A DNA stretch of 64,000 bases from Aerobium sp039839275. GTDB lineage: Bacteria; Pseudomonadota; Alphaproteobacteria; Rhizobiales; Rhizobiaceae. Below, piece by piece: positions 42,090 to 50,710 of the stretch; position 1 is the first letter of the stretch, and every line of letters starts with the position of its first letter. The notes under the pieces are model-generated. The model was given only the letters and a program-made list of their open reading frames with translations. It did not search any database and was not told where the DNA came from. The DNA is taken from positions 62,001 to 126,000 of the forward strand of contig NZ_JBDOQP010000001.1 in assembly GCF_039839275.1 (NCBI RefSeq), in the 5' to 3' direction. Made by a program: the position numbers and the translations under genes.

Positions 42090-43352
42090 TTGGGACAGAC
42101 GATATTCGTGCCGAAGGAGATTGACGCAGCGGAACCGCGCGTCGCGGCTTCTCCTGATACGGTGAAACGGCTCGCGGGTCTGGGTTTCACGGTAGTGGTC
42201 GAAAAGGATGCGGGCGCTGCCTCGCGGATTCTCGATGCCGACTTCGCAGCCGCCGGCGCCACCATCGGCAAGGCGGCGGATGCCGCCAAGGCCGACGTGA
42301 TCCTGAAGGTGCGTCGTCCCAGCGATGCGGAACTGAAGGGCTACAAAACCGGCGCCCTGGTGCTGGCTACCATGGACCCCTACGGCAACGATGCCGCGGT
42401 GGCCGCAATGGCCAAGGCCGGCGTCTCCGCCTTCGCCATGGAATTCATGCCACGCATCACGCGCGCGCAGTCGATGGACATCCTGTCCTCTCAAGCCAAC
42501 CTTGCCGGATACCAGGCAGTCATCGACGCCGCGGCCGAATATGACCGCGCGCTGCCAATGATGATGACGGCGGCCGGCACCGTGCCGGCGGCAAAGGTGT
42601 TCGTCATGGGGGCGGGCGTTGCCGGTCTCCAGGCCATCGCGACGGCGCGTCGTCTCGGTGCGGTTGTGACCGCGACCGACGTCCGTCCCGCCGCCAAGGA
42701 ACAGGTCGCTTCGCTAGGTGCCAAGTTCGTTGCCGTGGAAGACGAGGAGTTCAAGGCAGCCGAAACCGCCGGCGGTTACGCCAAGGAGATGTCGAAGGAA
42801 TATCAGGCGAAGCAGGCGGCGTTGACGGCTGATCATATCGCCAAGCAGGACATCGTCATCACCACGGCGCTGATCCCGGGCAGGCCGGCGCCAAAGCTGA
42901 TCTCGGCCGCCATGGTCGCAGCGATGAAGGCGGGTTCGGTGATAATCGACCTTGCCGTCGAACGCGGCGGCAATGTCGAGGGCGCCGTCCCCGGCAGCGT
43001 GATCACGACCGCCAACGGCGTCAAGATCGTCGGTCACCTCAATGTGCAGGGGCGGGTGGCTGCCTCCGCGTCCCTGCTCTACGCCAGGAACCTGTTCGCA
43101 TTCCTCGAGACGATGGTCGACAAGGAGACCAAGACGGTTTCCGTCAATCCGGACGAGGAACTGGTCAAGGCGACGCTGCTCACCCATGGCGGCAAGGTCA
43201 TTCACCCTGCCTTCGCCAATGCACAGCAAGATGCCGCCGTGCAGCAGGAGCCGGCGGTGGCCCAGAAACCCGCAGCGCCTGCAAAGGCGAAGCAGCCAAG
43301 AAAGCCGGCTGCCCGGAAATCTACGGCTGCAAAGCCCAAGGGAGGGGCATGA
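42090..43352 (+). CDS. pntAA: NAD(P) transhydrogenase subunit alpha part 1
   Basis: 420 residues from a TTG at 42090 (AAAGGA 8 bases upstream); a TTG at 42084 is too close. AlaDH/PNT-type domain I that binds NAD(H): MGQTIFVPKEIDAAEPRVAAS at the start, VFVMGAGVAGLQAIATARRLGAVVTATDVR as Rossmann loop near 173-201, and SVIIDLAVERGGNVEG. The C-terminal 40 residues are a low-complexity Ala-Pro-Lys-rich tail, common in alphaproteobacteria. The enzyme uses the proton gradient to make NADPH from NADH. Confidence 0.93.
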   Translation: MGQTIFVPKEIDAAEPRVAASPDTVKRLAGLGFTVVVEKDAGAASRILDADFAAAGATIGKAADAAKADVILKVRRPSDAELKGYKTGALVLATMDPYGNDAAVAAMAKAGVSAFAMEFMPRITRAQSMDILSSQANLAGYQAVIDAAAEYDRALPMMMTAAGTVPAAKVFVMGAGVAGLQAIATARRLGAVVTATDVRPAAKEQVASLGAKFVAVEDEEFKAAETAGGYAKEMSKEYQAKQAALTADHIAKQDIVITTALIPGRPAPKLISAAMVAAMKAGSVIIDLAVERGGNVEGAVPGSVITTANGVKIVGHLNVQGRVAASASLLYARNLFAFLETMVDKETKTVSVNPDEELVKATLLTHGGKVIHPAFANAQQDAAVQQEPAVAQKPAAPAKAKQPRKPAARKSTAAKPKGGA

Positions 43353-43774
43353 TGGAAGAGAAAACCGCGCTCGCGCAAGCGATCGAGCAACTCGAGCAGG
43401 CAGCCGCGGCCGTACGTCTCGCCTTCCAGGAAGAGCAGGTCGAAGCGGTCGCCGACGCGGTTGCCGCCGGCGCCGGTGCTGCAAGCGGCGTCGACCCCTT
43501 CGTTTTCCGGTTTGCGATCTTCGTGCTGGCGATCTTCGTCGGCTATTACGTGGTCTGGTCGGTGACGCCTGCGTTGCATACGCCGCTCATGGCCGTGACC
43601 AACGCGATCTCGTCGGTGATCGTCGTCGGCGCGCTGCTGGCGGTCGGCATCTCGGCATCGGGAGCCGCCACGGGTTTCGGCTTCGTCGCTCTGGTGCTGG
43701 CTTCGGTCAACATCTTCGGCGGCTTTCTGGTCACCCAGCGCATGCTGGCGATGTACAAGAAAAAAGAGAAGTGA
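43349..43774 (+). CDS. pntAB: NAD(P) transhydrogenase subunit alpha part 2
   Basis: 141 residues; the ATG overlaps the pntAA stop (ATGA), with a second ATG three bases on. Four hydrophobic helices in the second half (FRFAIFVLAIFVGYYVVWSV; VIVVGALLAVGISASG) form part of the membrane proton channel. The N-terminal 45 residues are alanine/glutamate-rich and helical, unlike the short E. coli counterpart. It matches the split alpha subunit typical of rhizobia and Rhodospirillum. Confidence 0.9.
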   Translation: MMEEKTALAQAIEQLEQAAAAVRLAFQEEQVEAVADAVAAGAGAASGVDPFVFRFAIFVLAIFVGYYVVWSVTPALHTPLMAVTNAISSVIVVGALLAVGISASGAATGFGFVALVLASVNIFGGFLVTQRMLAMYKKKEK

Positions 43775-43784
43775 GGCCTGACTT

Positions 43785-45182
43785 ATGAGCGAGAACTTCG
43801 CCTCCTTCCTCTATCTGGTATCCGGCGTGCTGTTCATCATGGCGCTGCGTGGCCTGTCGCATCCCACGACGAGCCGGCAGGGCAATGTCTACGGCATGAT
43901 CGGCATGACGATCGCCATCGTCACGACGCTGGCGCTGGCGGTGCCGTCGTTCGGTGGGCTGGTGCTCATCATCGCCGGTCTCGCAGTTGGCGGCGGTGCC
44001 GGTGCGGTTATCGCGCGGCGCATTGCCATGACGTCGATGCCGCAGCTTGTTGCAGCCTTCCACTCTCTGGTCGGTCTTGCAGCAGTCCTCGTGGCCGCCG
44101 CCGCCGTCTACGCGCCTGAAAGCTTCGGCATCGGCATGGTCGGCCATATTCACACCCAGGCGATCATCGAGATGAGCCTTGGCGTTGCCATCGGCGCGGT
44201 GACCTTCACCGGTTCGATCATCGCCTTCCTCAAGCTCGACGGCCGCATGTCTGGCAAGCCGATCCTGCTGCCCGCGCGCCACATCCTCAATGCCGGCGTC
44301 GCGATCGCGCTCGTCGTGCTCGTCGTCATGATGGTGTCGACCCAGTCGACCACCATCTTCTGGCTGATCGTGGCGCTATCGCTCCTGCTCGGCGTGCTGC
44401 TGATCATTCCGATCGGCGGCGCCGACATGCCGGTCGTGGTATCGATGCTCAACTCTTATTCGGGTTGGGCGGCTGCGGCACTCGGCTTCACGCTCGGCAA
44501 TCTGGCGCTGATCATCACCGGCGCGCTGGTGGGCTCGTCGGGTGCAATCCTCAGCTACATCATGTGCAAGGGCATGAACCGCTCCTTCATCTCGGTGATC
44601 CTCGGCGGGTTCGGCGGCGAGACCGCCGCCGTGGCCGATGACGGCATCGAGCGTACCGTCAAGCAGGGTTCTGCGGACGATGCGGCCTACCTGATGATGA
44701 ATGCCCAGAAGGTCATCATCGTGCCCGGCTACGGGATGGCGGTGGCGCAGGCGCAGCATGCGCTTCGCGAAATGGCCGACAAGCTCAAGGCGGCGGGCGT
44801 CGAGGTGAAATACGCGATCCATCCTGTCGCTGGCCGCATGCCCGGCCACATGAACGTGCTGCTGGCCGAGGCCAACGTGCCATATGACGAGGTCTTCGAG
44901 CTCGAGGACATCAACTCCGAGTTCGCACAAGCCGATGTGGCCTATGTCATCGGCGCAAATGACGTGACCAATCCGTCGGCGCGCGACGACAAATCATCGC
45001 CGATCTACGGGATGCCGATCCTCGACGTCGACAAGGCGCGCACCTGCCTGTTCGTCAAGCGTTCGCTCGGTTCCGGCTATGCCGGCATCGACAACACGTT
45101 GTTCTACAAGGACGGGACGATGATGCTTCTGGGCGACGCCAAGAAGATGACCGAGGAGATCGTCAAGGCGATGGACCACTAA
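43785..45182 (+). CDS. pntB: NAD(P) transhydrogenase subunit beta
   Basis: 465 residues, usual length. About eight to nine membrane helices (residues 5-240) include HTQAIIEMSLGVAIGAVTFTGS, with the histidine implicated in proton transfer, and a C-terminal NADP(H)-binding domain III (VIIVPGYGMAVAQAQHALREM near 307-327; HPVAGRMPGHMNVLLAEANVPYDEV). It starts 10 bases after pntAB. A strong terminator follows. Confidence 0.95.
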   Translation: MSENFASFLYLVSGVLFIMALRGLSHPTTSRQGNVYGMIGMTIAIVTTLALAVPSFGGLVLIIAGLAVGGGAGAVIARRIAMTSMPQLVAAFHSLVGLAAVLVAAAAVYAPESFGIGMVGHIHTQAIIEMSLGVAIGAVTFTGSIIAFLKLDGRMSGKPILLPARHILNAGVAIALVVLVVMMVSTQSTTIFWLIVALSLLLGVLLIIPIGGADMPVVVSMLNSYSGWAAAALGFTLGNLALIITGALVGSSGAILSYIMCKGMNRSFISVILGGFGGETAAVADDGIERTVKQGSADDAAYLMMNAQKVIIVPGYGMAVAQAQHALREMADKLKAAGVEVKYAIHPVAGRMPGHMNVLLAEANVPYDEVFELEDINSEFAQADVAYVIGANDVTNPSARDDKSSPIYGMPILDVDKARTCLFVKRSLGSGYAGIDNTLFYKDGTMMLLGDAKKMTEEIVKAMDH

Positions 45183-45205
45183 AGTCACGTCTTGCCGAAG
45201 ACCAA

Positions 45206-45260
45206 GGCCCCGAAATTCGATCGCGGCGTTGAGCGACCGACTTTCGGGGCCTCTTTTTTT
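45206..45260 (+). terminator. Intrinsic terminator of the pnt operon
   Basis: GGCCCCGAAA (45206-45215) pairs perfectly with TTTCGGGGCC (45242-45251), followed by TCTTTTTTT. The loop is 26 bases. It lies 24 bases after pntB. Confidence 0.85.
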
Positions 45261-45326
45261 CGGGATGGTCCAATTCGGCCCAGCCTCTTCGCCGCAACCA
45301 GCAGAGTTGCAAGAAATCCAGTTCTG

Positions 45327-45977
45327 TTATTTCCGGTTCTGGCTTCTGGCCGCATCCGCGGCGGCGAAGTGCGCCATCTGATCGGCGTGGGCCTTCTTGA
45401 AGGCGGGGCGTTGTGTGACCCGCGCCACATAGGCTTCCGCCGCCTTGCGATCACCGAACGACCGAACTTTCGCCACGCGGAGAACGTCGGCCATCAGCAG
45501 GTCTGCGACTGTAAACCTGTCAGCGGCAAGCCATTGCCGTTCGCTCAAGACGCGCTCCATGTGGTCGAGGCGGCTTTCCAGCCAGCCGGTCAGATTGTTC
45601 TTCTCGGCGCCGGTCACTTCCAAAAGCCACCAGGGTACTGAAACCATCTCAATCGAATTGAGCGCAGCGATCGTCCACTGCAGCGTCTCGGCTTCTCCGA
45701 CAGGATCGCGTGGCATCAGCTTTTCGCTTTTTCGGGCGAGATGCAGCAGCCCCGCTCCGCTCTCAAACATCTCGAGCTCGCCATCGCTCAGGAACGGGAC
45801 CTGGCCGAATGGCTGGCGCGCAAGATGGTCGGGGCCCCGATCGTCGAAAGGCACAGTGCGGACGGAGTATTCGAATCCGGCTTCCTCGCACGCCCATCTC
45901 AGTCGCATGTCGCGCACGAAACCCCGGGGCCCCTCCGGCACCCAGTCGTAGGTCCAGATCGTCACCTGTTCGGGCAT
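45327..45977 (-). CDS. Glutathione S-transferase family protein
   Basis: 216 residues; GGAGA precedes the ATG. N-terminal thioredoxin-like domain with the cis-proline segment FGQVPFLSDGELEMFESGAG (E-S/G glutathione gamma-glutamyl contact) and C-terminal helical domain with FTVADLLMADVL, the N-capping box motif. The active-site serine/tyrosine is not obvious near the start (TIWTYDWVPEG). Detoxification or stress role; substrate unknown. It is convergent with pntB and divergent from the Pot-type ABC operon. Confidence 0.85.
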   Translation of the reverse strand: MPEQVTIWTYDWVPEGPRGFVRDMRLRWACEEAGFEYSVRTVPFDDRGPDHLARQPFGQVPFLSDGELEMFESGAGLLHLARKSEKLMPRDPVGEAETLQWTIAALNSIEMVSVPWWLLEVTGAEKNNLTGWLESRLDHMERVLSERQWLAADRFTVADLLMADVLRVAKVRSFGDRKAAEAYVARVTQRPAFKKAHADQMAHFAAADAARSQNRK

Positions 45978-46116
45978 CTCGGCATCTCCACTCAGGGTCG
46001 TTCCGCCAAATCAGAAATGAATCGCTTCTGCAGTGACCTGAACGGCGTATTGTCATCCAGATGTATCACAGCGAAAATAAACGCGGGTCATAGGCAATCA
46101 ACCGGGAGACGTTCAA

Positions 46117-47238
46117 ATGACGATACAAAGACGCACGCTGCTCAAAGGCGCCGCCGCTACGGCCGGCATGTCGCTTGCCGCACCCTTCATATCGCGCGGC
46201 TACGCGCAGGGCTCCTCAGGCGAAGTCAACATCTTTGCCTGGGCCGGCTACATCAATGACGACATCCTCGCCGCCTTCGAAGCCGCGACCGGGATCAAGC
46301 CGAACTACACTCCCTACGGCACCAATGACGAACTCCTGAACCAGCTTCGCGCCAACAACGGTGCCGGTTTCGACATCATCTGGCCGAGCGTCGACCGCGT
46401 GCCGAACTATGTCGAGTTCGGCCTCGTGCAGGAGATCGACGAATCGAAGGTCGAAGTCGCCAAGTGCCTGCCAAGCGCATGGGAAAACTCCGCCAAGTTC
46501 GGCGCGGTCGTTGACGGCAAGCGCTACCAGGTGCCGACCGACTGGGGCACGGAAGCGATCGCCTACGACAAGGACCAGGCGCCGCTTGAATACGGCACCG
46601 CGTCTTATGGCGACATCTGGAAGGAAGACATGGCGGGCAAGGGTACTGTTCGCGCCCATTCCAGCCTTGTCGGCCTTGGCCTCTGGCTCGAGGCGGAGGG
46701 CAAGCTGCCCCGCCCGTTGCTCGACGCCTTCACCAGCCCCGAGGCACAGATCGAAATCTTCGACGTGATCGTCGCCGAGGCGGTCGCTCGCAAGGGCAAC
46801 ATCATCCAGTTCTGGAACAACGAGAACGAAGCGCAGGGCGCATTCCGCGTCAACGGCGCCGCAATCGGCCAGACATGGGACTCGACCGCCGCCGCACTTG
46901 GCAAGGAAGGCCTGCCGGTAGGCTTCATTGCGCCGAAGGAAGGCGCGCTGGCGTGGATGGAAGGCGTGTCGATCCCTACTGGCGCTGCCAATGTCGACCA
47001 GGCCTACGCCTTCATCAACTGGTTCCTGACGCCGGAAGCCGGTGCGATGTATTCCAACGCGACGTCGATCAACTCGACGGCGGTTGGCGCGGCGGATCTC
47101 CTGTCGGACGAAGCCAAGGCATTCTTCGCCGCTGCCTATCCCGGCGACGCGCTCGAAAAGCTGTGGTGGTGGCCGATCCAGGAGAGCTGGTACGTCACCA
47201 AGCGCAACGAGTACCAGGATCGCTTCCTGTCGGCCTGA
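46117..47238 (+). CDS. ABC transporter binding protein, PotD/spermidine-putrescine type
   Basis: 373 residues; GGGAGA 7 bases before the ATG. Twin-arginine signal (MTIQRRTLLKGAAATAG, site near GYAQ), then the PotD-type fold starting EVNIFAWAGYINDDILAAFE, with YGTNDELLNQLRANNGAGFDIIWPS and VPTDWGTEAIAYDK. Such proteins bind polyamines, opines or similar cations. Tat export, instead of Sec, suggests folding in the cytoplasm, which is common in this rhizobial subgroup. It heads a four-gene import operon. Confidence 0.9.
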   Translation: MTIQRRTLLKGAAATAGMSLAAPFISRGYAQGSSGEVNIFAWAGYINDDILAAFEAATGIKPNYTPYGTNDELLNQLRANNGAGFDIIWPSVDRVPNYVEFGLVQEIDESKVEVAKCLPSAWENSAKFGAVVDGKRYQVPTDWGTEAIAYDKDQAPLEYGTASYGDIWKEDMAGKGTVRAHSSLVGLGLWLEAEGKLPRPLLDAFTSPEAQIEIFDVIVAEAVARKGNIIQFWNNENEAQGAFRVNGAAIGQTWDSTAAALGKEGLPVGFIAPKEGALAWMEGVSIPTGAANVDQAYAFINWFLTPEAGAMYSNATSINSTAVGAADLLSDEAKAFFAAAYPGDALEKLWWWPIQESWYVTKRNEYQDRFLSA

Positions 47239-47245
47239 TGGCTTT

Positions 47246-47278
47246 CCGGGAAGAGGGGATAGTTGCCCCTCTTCCCGG
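47246..47278 (+). promoter_or_regulatory. 13-base-stem hairpin between binding-protein and ATPase genes
   Basis: CCGGGAAGAGGGG and CCCCTCTTCCCGG pair without mismatch around a 7-base loop, 7 bases after the binding-protein stop. No T run follows. It is the second hairpin in this window placed just after a binding-protein gene in an ABC operon, which suggests mRNA stabilisation or partial attenuation. Confidence 0.6.
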
Positions 47279-47327
47279 GCTACACAATGAATGACGCACG
47301 GCCGCGAAGCGGACGGCGAGGGGACCC

Positions 47328-48395
47328 ATGTCGCATTCCGTCGAACTCAATGAAGTCGGCATGACCTTTGGCAGGACGCGCGCCGTGGGCGACGTATCGT
47401 TCAATGTCGAGGGTGGCGAGTTCTTCTCGATCCTGGGCCCTTCCGGCTGCGGCAAGACGACGATCCTGCGCATGATCGCGGGCTTTCTGCAGCCCACCGA
47501 AGGCCGCATCAGTATCGGCGGCAGGGACATGGCGGGCCTGGGACCGAACCAGCGGCCCACCGCCATGATCTTCCAGTCGCTCGCACTGTTTCCGCTGATG
47601 CCCGTGTGGGAGAACATCGCCTTCGGGCTAGAGGCGCGCGGTGCATCCAAGGCCGAGCGGCGAAGGCGTGCCGACGAACTTCTCAAGCTGATCGCGCTCG
47701 AAGGCTATGGCGACCGAATGCCTGGCGAACTCTCTGGCGGCCAGAGGCAGCGTGTCGCCATCGCCCGCGCGCTCGCCGTCGAGCCGCAGGTGCTGCTGCT
47801 CGACGAGCCGCTGTCCGCGCTGGACCTCAAGCTTCGTCAGCATATGCGCGCGGAACTGCGTGCATTGCAGAAACGGACGGGTGTCACCTTCATCTATATC
47901 ACCCACGACCAGTCGGAGGCTTTAGCCATGTCCGACCGTATCGCGGTGATGAGCGCGGGTGTCCTTCAACAGGTCGGGACGCCGAGGGACCTGTACGACA
48001 ATCCGGCGACGCCATTCGTCGCCACCTTCGTGGGCGAGACCAATGTCATTGCCGGCAAGGTGACGGCGATCGATATGTCGGTCGCCACCGTCGAAACCGG
48101 CCTCGGCGTCATGCGGGGTAGGGCAGGAGATGGCTTGGCCGTGGGGCAGGCGGCGCGGCTCTATGTACGGCCCGAAGCGCTGGTGTCGGGAACGGACGTG
48201 CCCAACGCAATCACCGCCTCGGTCCAGCGTATCGACTTCGAGGGAGCCTTCGCGCTGGCACATGGAACGCTCGACGACGGCTCCGCGCTTGTCGCGTCGA
48301 TCCCGTCCACTGCGCTTCACGCCGCGCCGGCGATTGGCAGCCGCGCCACGTTCGGTTTCGATCCCGCTCATGCCGTGGTGCTACCCCATGGCTGA
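47328..48395 (+). CDS. ABC transporter ATP-binding protein (PotA type)
   Basis: 355 residues; GAGGGGA before the ATG. Walker A GPSGCGKTT near 37-45, signature LSGGQRQRVAIARAL near 132-146, Walker B VLLLDEPLSALDL and the switch THDQSEAL. The C-terminal TOBE domain (VGETNVIAGKVTAID; RLYVRPEAL) is the regulatory region of the MalK/PotA class. It overlaps the next permease gene by 8 bases. Confidence 0.93.
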   Translation: MSHSVELNEVGMTFGRTRAVGDVSFNVEGGEFFSILGPSGCGKTTILRMIAGFLQPTEGRISIGGRDMAGLGPNQRPTAMIFQSLALFPLMPVWENIAFGLEARGASKAERRRRADELLKLIALEGYGDRMPGELSGGQRQRVAIARALAVEPQVLLLDEPLSALDLKLRQHMRAELRALQKRTGVTFIYITHDQSEALAMSDRIAVMSAGVLQQVGTPRDLYDNPATPFVATFVGETNVIAGKVTAIDMSVATVETGLGVMRGRAGDGLAVGQAARLYVRPEALVSGTDVPNAITASVQRIDFEGAFALAHGTLDDGSALVASIPSTALHAAPAIGSRATFGFDPAHAVVLPHG

Positions 48396-49269
48396 TCTTT
48401 ACAAGCGGTTCGGTGGCGGGCTGTCGACCATCTTCGTCGCGTTGGTGCTCCTGTGGATGGCGGGGATGATCCTCGCGCCGAACATCATGATGATCGACTA
48501 CGCGTTGCGGCCGAACCTGCCGCCGGCGCAGATCGGCGGGCCGAACGACGTCTATTCGCTCGACAACATGCTGTACCTCGCCAATGAGGGCGTGCACCGG
48601 ACGATCTTCTTCAAGACGATATGGGCCAGCGCCTTCGTCGCTTTCGCAACCTTCGTCGTGTGCTACCCGCTGGCTTTCTGGCTGGCACAGCATGCAACGC
48701 CGAACCAGGCGGCAATCGCGATCCTTGCGCTCACGATTCCGTTCTGGATCAACGAGGTGCTGCGCACGCTTTCCTGGTACATCCTGCTCGCGTTTCGCGG
48801 GCCGCTCAACGCGCTGCTTCTGAATCTCGGGATCATCGACGAGCCGGCGCGCTGGTACGGCAATGGCGGGGTCATGGCGGGGATGATCTACGCCTATATC
48901 CTGTTCATGCTTTTTCCGATCTACAACGCCATCGAAAGCCTCGAAAAGGCGCAGATCGAGGCTGCGCGGGACCTCGGGGCGTCGACATGGCGCATTCACT
49001 GGCGGGTGGTGATGCCACATGCCAAGGCGGGTATCGCCACCGGTTGCGTGTTCACCTTCATGCTGGCGGCGGGCTCCTATGTCGCGCCGGCGCTTCTCGG
49101 GGCGCCCGGCAGCCGCTGGTTCACCGAGATCATCTACAACTGGTTCTTCGAGGGTGGCGATTGGAACCGCGGGGCTGCCTACGCCCTCGTACTGCTCGTG
49201 CTCTGCCTCGTGGTGGTTCTGGCGACGCTGAAGCTGACCCGGGTCAACCTGACGGACGTTGCGAAATGA
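48388..49269 (+). CDS. ABC transporter permease (PotB type)
   Basis: 293 residues from the ATG at 48388 inside the end of the ATPase gene. Six hydrophobic helices; the coupling loop EKAQIEAARDLGASTWRIHW is the EAA motif of binding-protein-dependent permeases. A periplasmic loop near 45-75 (LPPAQIGGPNDVYSLDNMLY) is usual for PotB. It overlaps the PotC-type gene (ATGA). Confidence 0.92.
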   Translation: MADLYKRFGGGLSTIFVALVLLWMAGMILAPNIMMIDYALRPNLPPAQIGGPNDVYSLDNMLYLANEGVHRTIFFKTIWASAFVAFATFVVCYPLAFWLAQHATPNQAAIAILALTIPFWINEVLRTLSWYILLAFRGPLNALLLNLGIIDEPARWYGNGGVMAGMIYAYILFMLFPIYNAIESLEKAQIEAARDLGASTWRIHWRVVMPHAKAGIATGCVFTFMLAAGSYVAPALLGAPGSRWFTEIIYNWFFEGGDWNRGAAYALVLLVLCLVVVLATLKLTRVNLTDVAK

Positions 49270-50072
49270 GCGGCGCCGACCGCATCCCGCGTCTTCTCTT
49301 CGCCTTCTACATGGTGGCGTTCTTTGTCTATCTGTTCGCTCCGCTGGCGATCATGGGCGCGGCGACATTCAATACGAGCCGCTTCCCGACCGTGACGCCA
49401 TGGCAGGGAACGACGCTGCAGTGGTTCGTCGAATTGTGGAACGATGGCGCGATGTGGCAGGCGCTTGGGACGTCGATTCTGGTCGCCGTCTTCGTGGTTG
49501 CGATATCTCTGCCGATCGGAACGGCGGCTGCCTTGATCCTGACCAGCCTACACGCTCGGGCCCGTGGCTTCGTCTATGCGGTGATGGTCTCGCCACTGCT
49601 GACGCCGGGAGTGGTCATCGGCATCTCGACCCTGGTGCTGTGGCGTCAACTGGGCGTCGGCGGGGGCGTGTTCCTCATCGTCGTCGCGCAGGCGAGCTTC
49701 ATCATCTGCTACGTGATGCTGATGGTAGCCGCGCGCCTGCAACGTTTCGACCGCACGCAGGAAGAAGCGGCGCTGGGGCTCGGCGCGTCGAAGGTCATGG
49801 TGTTCCGGCGCATCCTGTTGCCGTTCCTGAAACCGGCGCTGATCGCGGCCGCGTTCCTGGCCGTGCTGCAGTCGATCGAGAACTACAACACCACGCTGTT
49901 CGTGCGCGGCTTCGACACGCCGCTGACGGTCTTCATTGCCACTAAGGTGCGCACCGGGCTGACGCCGGCGGTAAACGCGCTGGCGCTGATCATGATCGCA
50001 GTGACCATTTTCGGGGCCGTTGCCTACGAAATCTCGCGTCGGCAGCAGGCAAGGCGCGCCCAAGAAGCTTGA
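49266..50072 (+). CDS. ABC transporter permease (PotC type)
   Basis: 268 residues. Six hydrophobic helices with the EAA loop RTQEEAALGLGASKVMVFRR near 163-183. Its NTSRFPTVTPWQGTTLQWF segment after the first helix is the PotC hallmark. It closes the operon: binding protein, ATPase, PotB, PotC. It is convergent with the OhrR-like gene, with only 3 bases between stops. Confidence 0.92.
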   Translation: MSGADRIPRLLFAFYMVAFFVYLFAPLAIMGAATFNTSRFPTVTPWQGTTLQWFVELWNDGAMWQALGTSILVAVFVVAISLPIGTAAALILTSLHARARGFVYAVMVSPLLTPGVVIGISTLVLWRQLGVGGGVFLIVVAQASFIICYVMLMVAARLQRFDRTQEEAALGLGASKVMVFRRILLPFLKPALIAAAFLAVLQSIENYNTTLFVRGFDTPLTVFIATKVRTGLTPAVNALALIMIAVTIFGAVAYEISRRQQARRAQEA

Positions 50073-50075
50073 GGA

Positions 50076-50552
50076 TCAGTCCACTCGGGCCGTCGCCTCG
50101 TTGAGGCCAATGCGCACCTTGTCGAGGCGGCCTCGAAGTTCCTGAAGTTCTTCAAGAGCCTCGCCCGACGCCGCGTTCATGGCCATTGCCGCCTCGCATC
50201 CCGTCACGCGTAGGGCCAGCCCTGCATCTGTTGGCACGACATCGAGCAATCGCTCGTCCTCGCGATTGCGCGAGCGCGCGACGAGGCCCTGCGTCTCCAA
50301 CTTCTTGATCAACGGGGTCAGCGTGCTTGAATCGAGCAGAAGGCGCTCGCTTATGGCCCGCATCGTGGTGCCGCCGGTTTCCCAAAGCACCATCATGACG
50401 AGGTATTGTGGATAGGTCAGCCCTGTCTCGGCGAGGATGCGGCGATAGAAGCGCGTGACGGCGTTGGCGGCTGAATAAATTGCAAAGCAAGGCATCACGT
50501 CGAGGGTGACCTGCTCCATCAGTTCGGGATTGTCACGGAAGTCAATTTTCAT
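50076..50552 (-). CDS. OhrR-like MarR-family peroxide-sensing regulator
   Basis: 158 residues from the ATG at 50552 (AAGGAG upstream). The N-terminus has the OhrR hallmark: the reactive cysteine C22 in MPCFAIYSAANAVTRFYRRI, then LTYPQYLVMMVLWE. A second cysteine, C119 (RVTGCEAAM), could be the resolving partner of two-Cys OhrR proteins. The winged helix spans about 60-105 (RAISERLLLDSSTLTPLIKKLETQGLV). OhrR is oxidised by organic hydroperoxides and releases its operator. No ohr peroxidase gene adjoins it; the divergent gene is an alpha/beta hydrolase. Confidence 0.87.
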   Translation of the reverse strand: MKIDFRDNPELMEQVTLDVMPCFAIYSAANAVTRFYRRILAETGLTYPQYLVMMVLWETGGTTMRAISERLLLDSSTLTPLIKKLETQGLVARSRNREDERLLDVVPTDAGLALRVTGCEAAMAMNAASGEALEELQELRGRLDKVRIGLNEATARVD

Positions 50553-50647
50553 GGCGTCTCCTTGCGGAACTGTGCCCGCTTCCAGAGCAGGAAATAGATC
50601 GCACGCGATCAGATCGCAAGGCAATAAACCTTTTGTGATATCGTTGT

Positions 50648-50671
50648 CGATTAAATCGTGTACGATTAAAT
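50648..50671. promoter_or_regulatory. Candidate OhrR-type operator in the divergent promoter
   Basis: AATCGT-GT-ACGATT (50654-50667) is a 6-base-arm palindrome extended by A/T-rich flanks; the flanking CGATTAAAT is also a direct repeat (50648-50656 and 50663-50671). It lies between the regulator start (50552) and the hydrolase start (50711). Symmetry and AT content resemble known MarR/OhrR sites. Confidence 0.5.
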
Positions 50672-50710
50672 AGGGCGTACGAAGTCAACCCGCCGCCATG
50701 GAGTTCCGCA

